Shown here one piece after another: positions 25,206-25,766 of a DNA stretch of 25,766 nucleotides (positions within the stretch are counted from its first letter, which is position 1; each line of letters opens with the position of its first letter). Source of the DNA: an uncultured Opitutaceae bacterium. GTDB taxonomy: Bacteria > Verrucomicrobiota > Verrucomicrobiia > Opitutales > Opitutaceae. The translations under genes and the position numbers were made by a program. Where the stretch lies: NCBI GenBank assembly GCA_937958045.1, contig CALFXL010000048.1, forward strand, positions 1-25,766. Direction: 5' to 3'. The notes beneath the pieces were generated by a model. It saw nothing but the letters and a program-made list of their open reading frames with translations, was not told the DNA's origin and did no database searches.

Positions 25206-25709
25206 ATGCAGACGGCATTTATCCATGAGATGATACTCCGCCGTTCTGAGATCAGCCGGCGCTGGCGGCTGACACTGCGGGACGGCGCGTACTATACGGC
25301 CTTGGGCAATCCTGAGACCTTGCGATACATGATCGAACCTACCCTCGACCGTCTGTTCAGCGAGACGCGAGAGATGCGCGAATCCAAGGTGACTCATCCG
25401 GTCCGTTTGGTTGATGAAGCGTCGCGTTGTGCGCTAAACCCCATGATCTCGTTCTTCCTCGCCGGAGAATCGGCGCTGGTGGCGGTGGTGCGCGAGATAC
25501 GCCCGTCGCCGCTGTTGTCGGAGACGCAGTTGTTGATTTCCGAAGGCGAGATGCTGGAGCGTTTCCGCGAGATCGGGCACGAGGAAGTGCGCAGCTTCTG
25601 CGAGATATGCGGCATCGAGGAACCGGCGGCCGCGGCGCATGGTTCGTGCGCGGGATTGCCCGCGAAATGCCCCTATAAAAATCAGCCGCATCCGCCGCGT
25701 CGTCATTGA
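25206..25709 (+). CDS. unrecognised small Cys-containing protein, paralogue of the protein at 1038-1508
   Basis: I do not recognise this family. The 167-aa protein starts MQTAFIHEMILRRSEISRRW and aligns without gaps over 50 residues with the protein at 1038-1508 (shared RRS, Trp20, LR, ALG, P36, YM, TLD). Further blocks are SRCALNPMISFFLAGESALV (about 73-92), with the family Cys at C75, and FCEICG with C132 and C135. Two more Cys follow in a short tail (SCAGLPAKCPY), which differs from the other copy. No TM helix or signal peptide is evident, and the first two-thirds looks helical. The start codon follows an A-rich stretch without a Shine-Dalgarno site, just after a terminator, so it probably has its own promoter. 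A metal-binding or redox-sensing role is possible but unproven. Confidence 0.78.
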   Translation: MQTAFIHEMILRRSEISRRWRLTLRDGAYYTALGNPETLRYMIEPTLDRLFSETREMRESKVTHPVRLVDEASRCALNPMISFFLAGESALVAVVREIRPSPLLSETQLLISEGEMLERFREIGHEEVRSFCEICGIEEPAAAAHGSCAGLPAKCPYKNQPHPPRRH

Positions 25710-25726
25710 GACACCCGCAAACGCCC

Positions 25727-25766
25727 ATGTCGCGATGGACTGACGCCCCATCATCATCGCGACGCC
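25727..25766 (+). CDS. possible start of another gene, cut by window edge
   Basis: An ATG at 25727, 17 bases after the previous stop, opens a frame (MSRWTDAPSSSRR) that remains open to the window end. Thirteen codons are too few to judge. Spacing to the previous gene is the only support. Confidence 0.2.
   Translation, partial: MSRWTDAPSSSRR

Overview
The window is high-GC bacterial chromosomal DNA. It is densely packed, with long same-strand runs and several 4-base ATGA overlaps. The gene content points to a facultatively fermentative member of the Opitutaceae (Verrucomicrobiota) or a close relative: a succinate/methylmalonyl-CoA propionate module with a biotin-dependent sodium-pump decarboxylase, pyruvate:ferredoxin oxidoreductase, B12-dependent enzymes, PocR/AraC regulation and a cbb3 oxidase. 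The taxon is an inference from gene content and protein character; no rRNA or other marker gene is present.

Layout. 1-755 (minus): start of a cbb3 oxidase catalytic subunit, cut by the window edge, preceded by a small one-TM protein. 1038-1508 (plus): an unrecognised small Cys-containing protein whose clear paralogue lies at the other end (25206-25709). 1462-2373 (minus): PocR/AraC-type regulator. 2529-8752 (minus): a nine-gene operon-like run, in transcription order methylmalonyl-CoA epimerase, carboxyltransferase (MmdA/12S-like), biotin carrier protein, a 70-aa two-TM protein, a 137-aa OadG/delta-like subunit, TerC, a 47-aa OadG-like subunit, the beta-subunit ion pump, and biotin ligase. 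8917-14302 (plus, divergent): methylmalonyl-CoA mutase small and large subunits and the G-protein chaperone MeaB. 14559-16040 (minus): a biotin-free pyruvate/oxaloacetate carboxyltransferase (OadA/5S-like). 16243-19206 (minus): adenosylcobalamin-dependent ribonucleotide reductase and a GNAT-like protein. 19439-25096 (plus): pyruvate:ferredoxin oxidoreductase, a dihydroorotate-dehydrogenase-like protein, a QueD-like enzyme and PdxH.

How the parts work together. Succinyl-CoA is rearranged by MutAB (kept active by MeaB) to (R)-methylmalonyl-CoA, epimerised by Mce, and decarboxylated by MmdA onto the biotin carrier. The carboxybiotin can then be decarboxylated by the membrane beta/gamma subunits to pump sodium, or handed to pyruvate by the 5S-like protein to make oxaloacetate. 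All three soluble subunit types of a Propionibacterium-style transcarboxylase and the membrane pump subunits therefore sit within about 14 kb, with a biotin ligase to load the carrier. PFOR supplies acetyl-CoA and reduced ferredoxin from the same pyruvate pool. No biotin carboxylase is in the window, which argues against an ATP-dependent propionyl-CoA carboxylase reading.

Non-coding features include four convincing intrinsic terminators, a palindromic doublet that encodes an N-terminal extension of MeaB, a strong hairpin in the nifJ upstream region, and a small family of TTCAACTACA-type repeats. I saw no tRNA, rRNA, CRISPR array, transposase or integrase gene.
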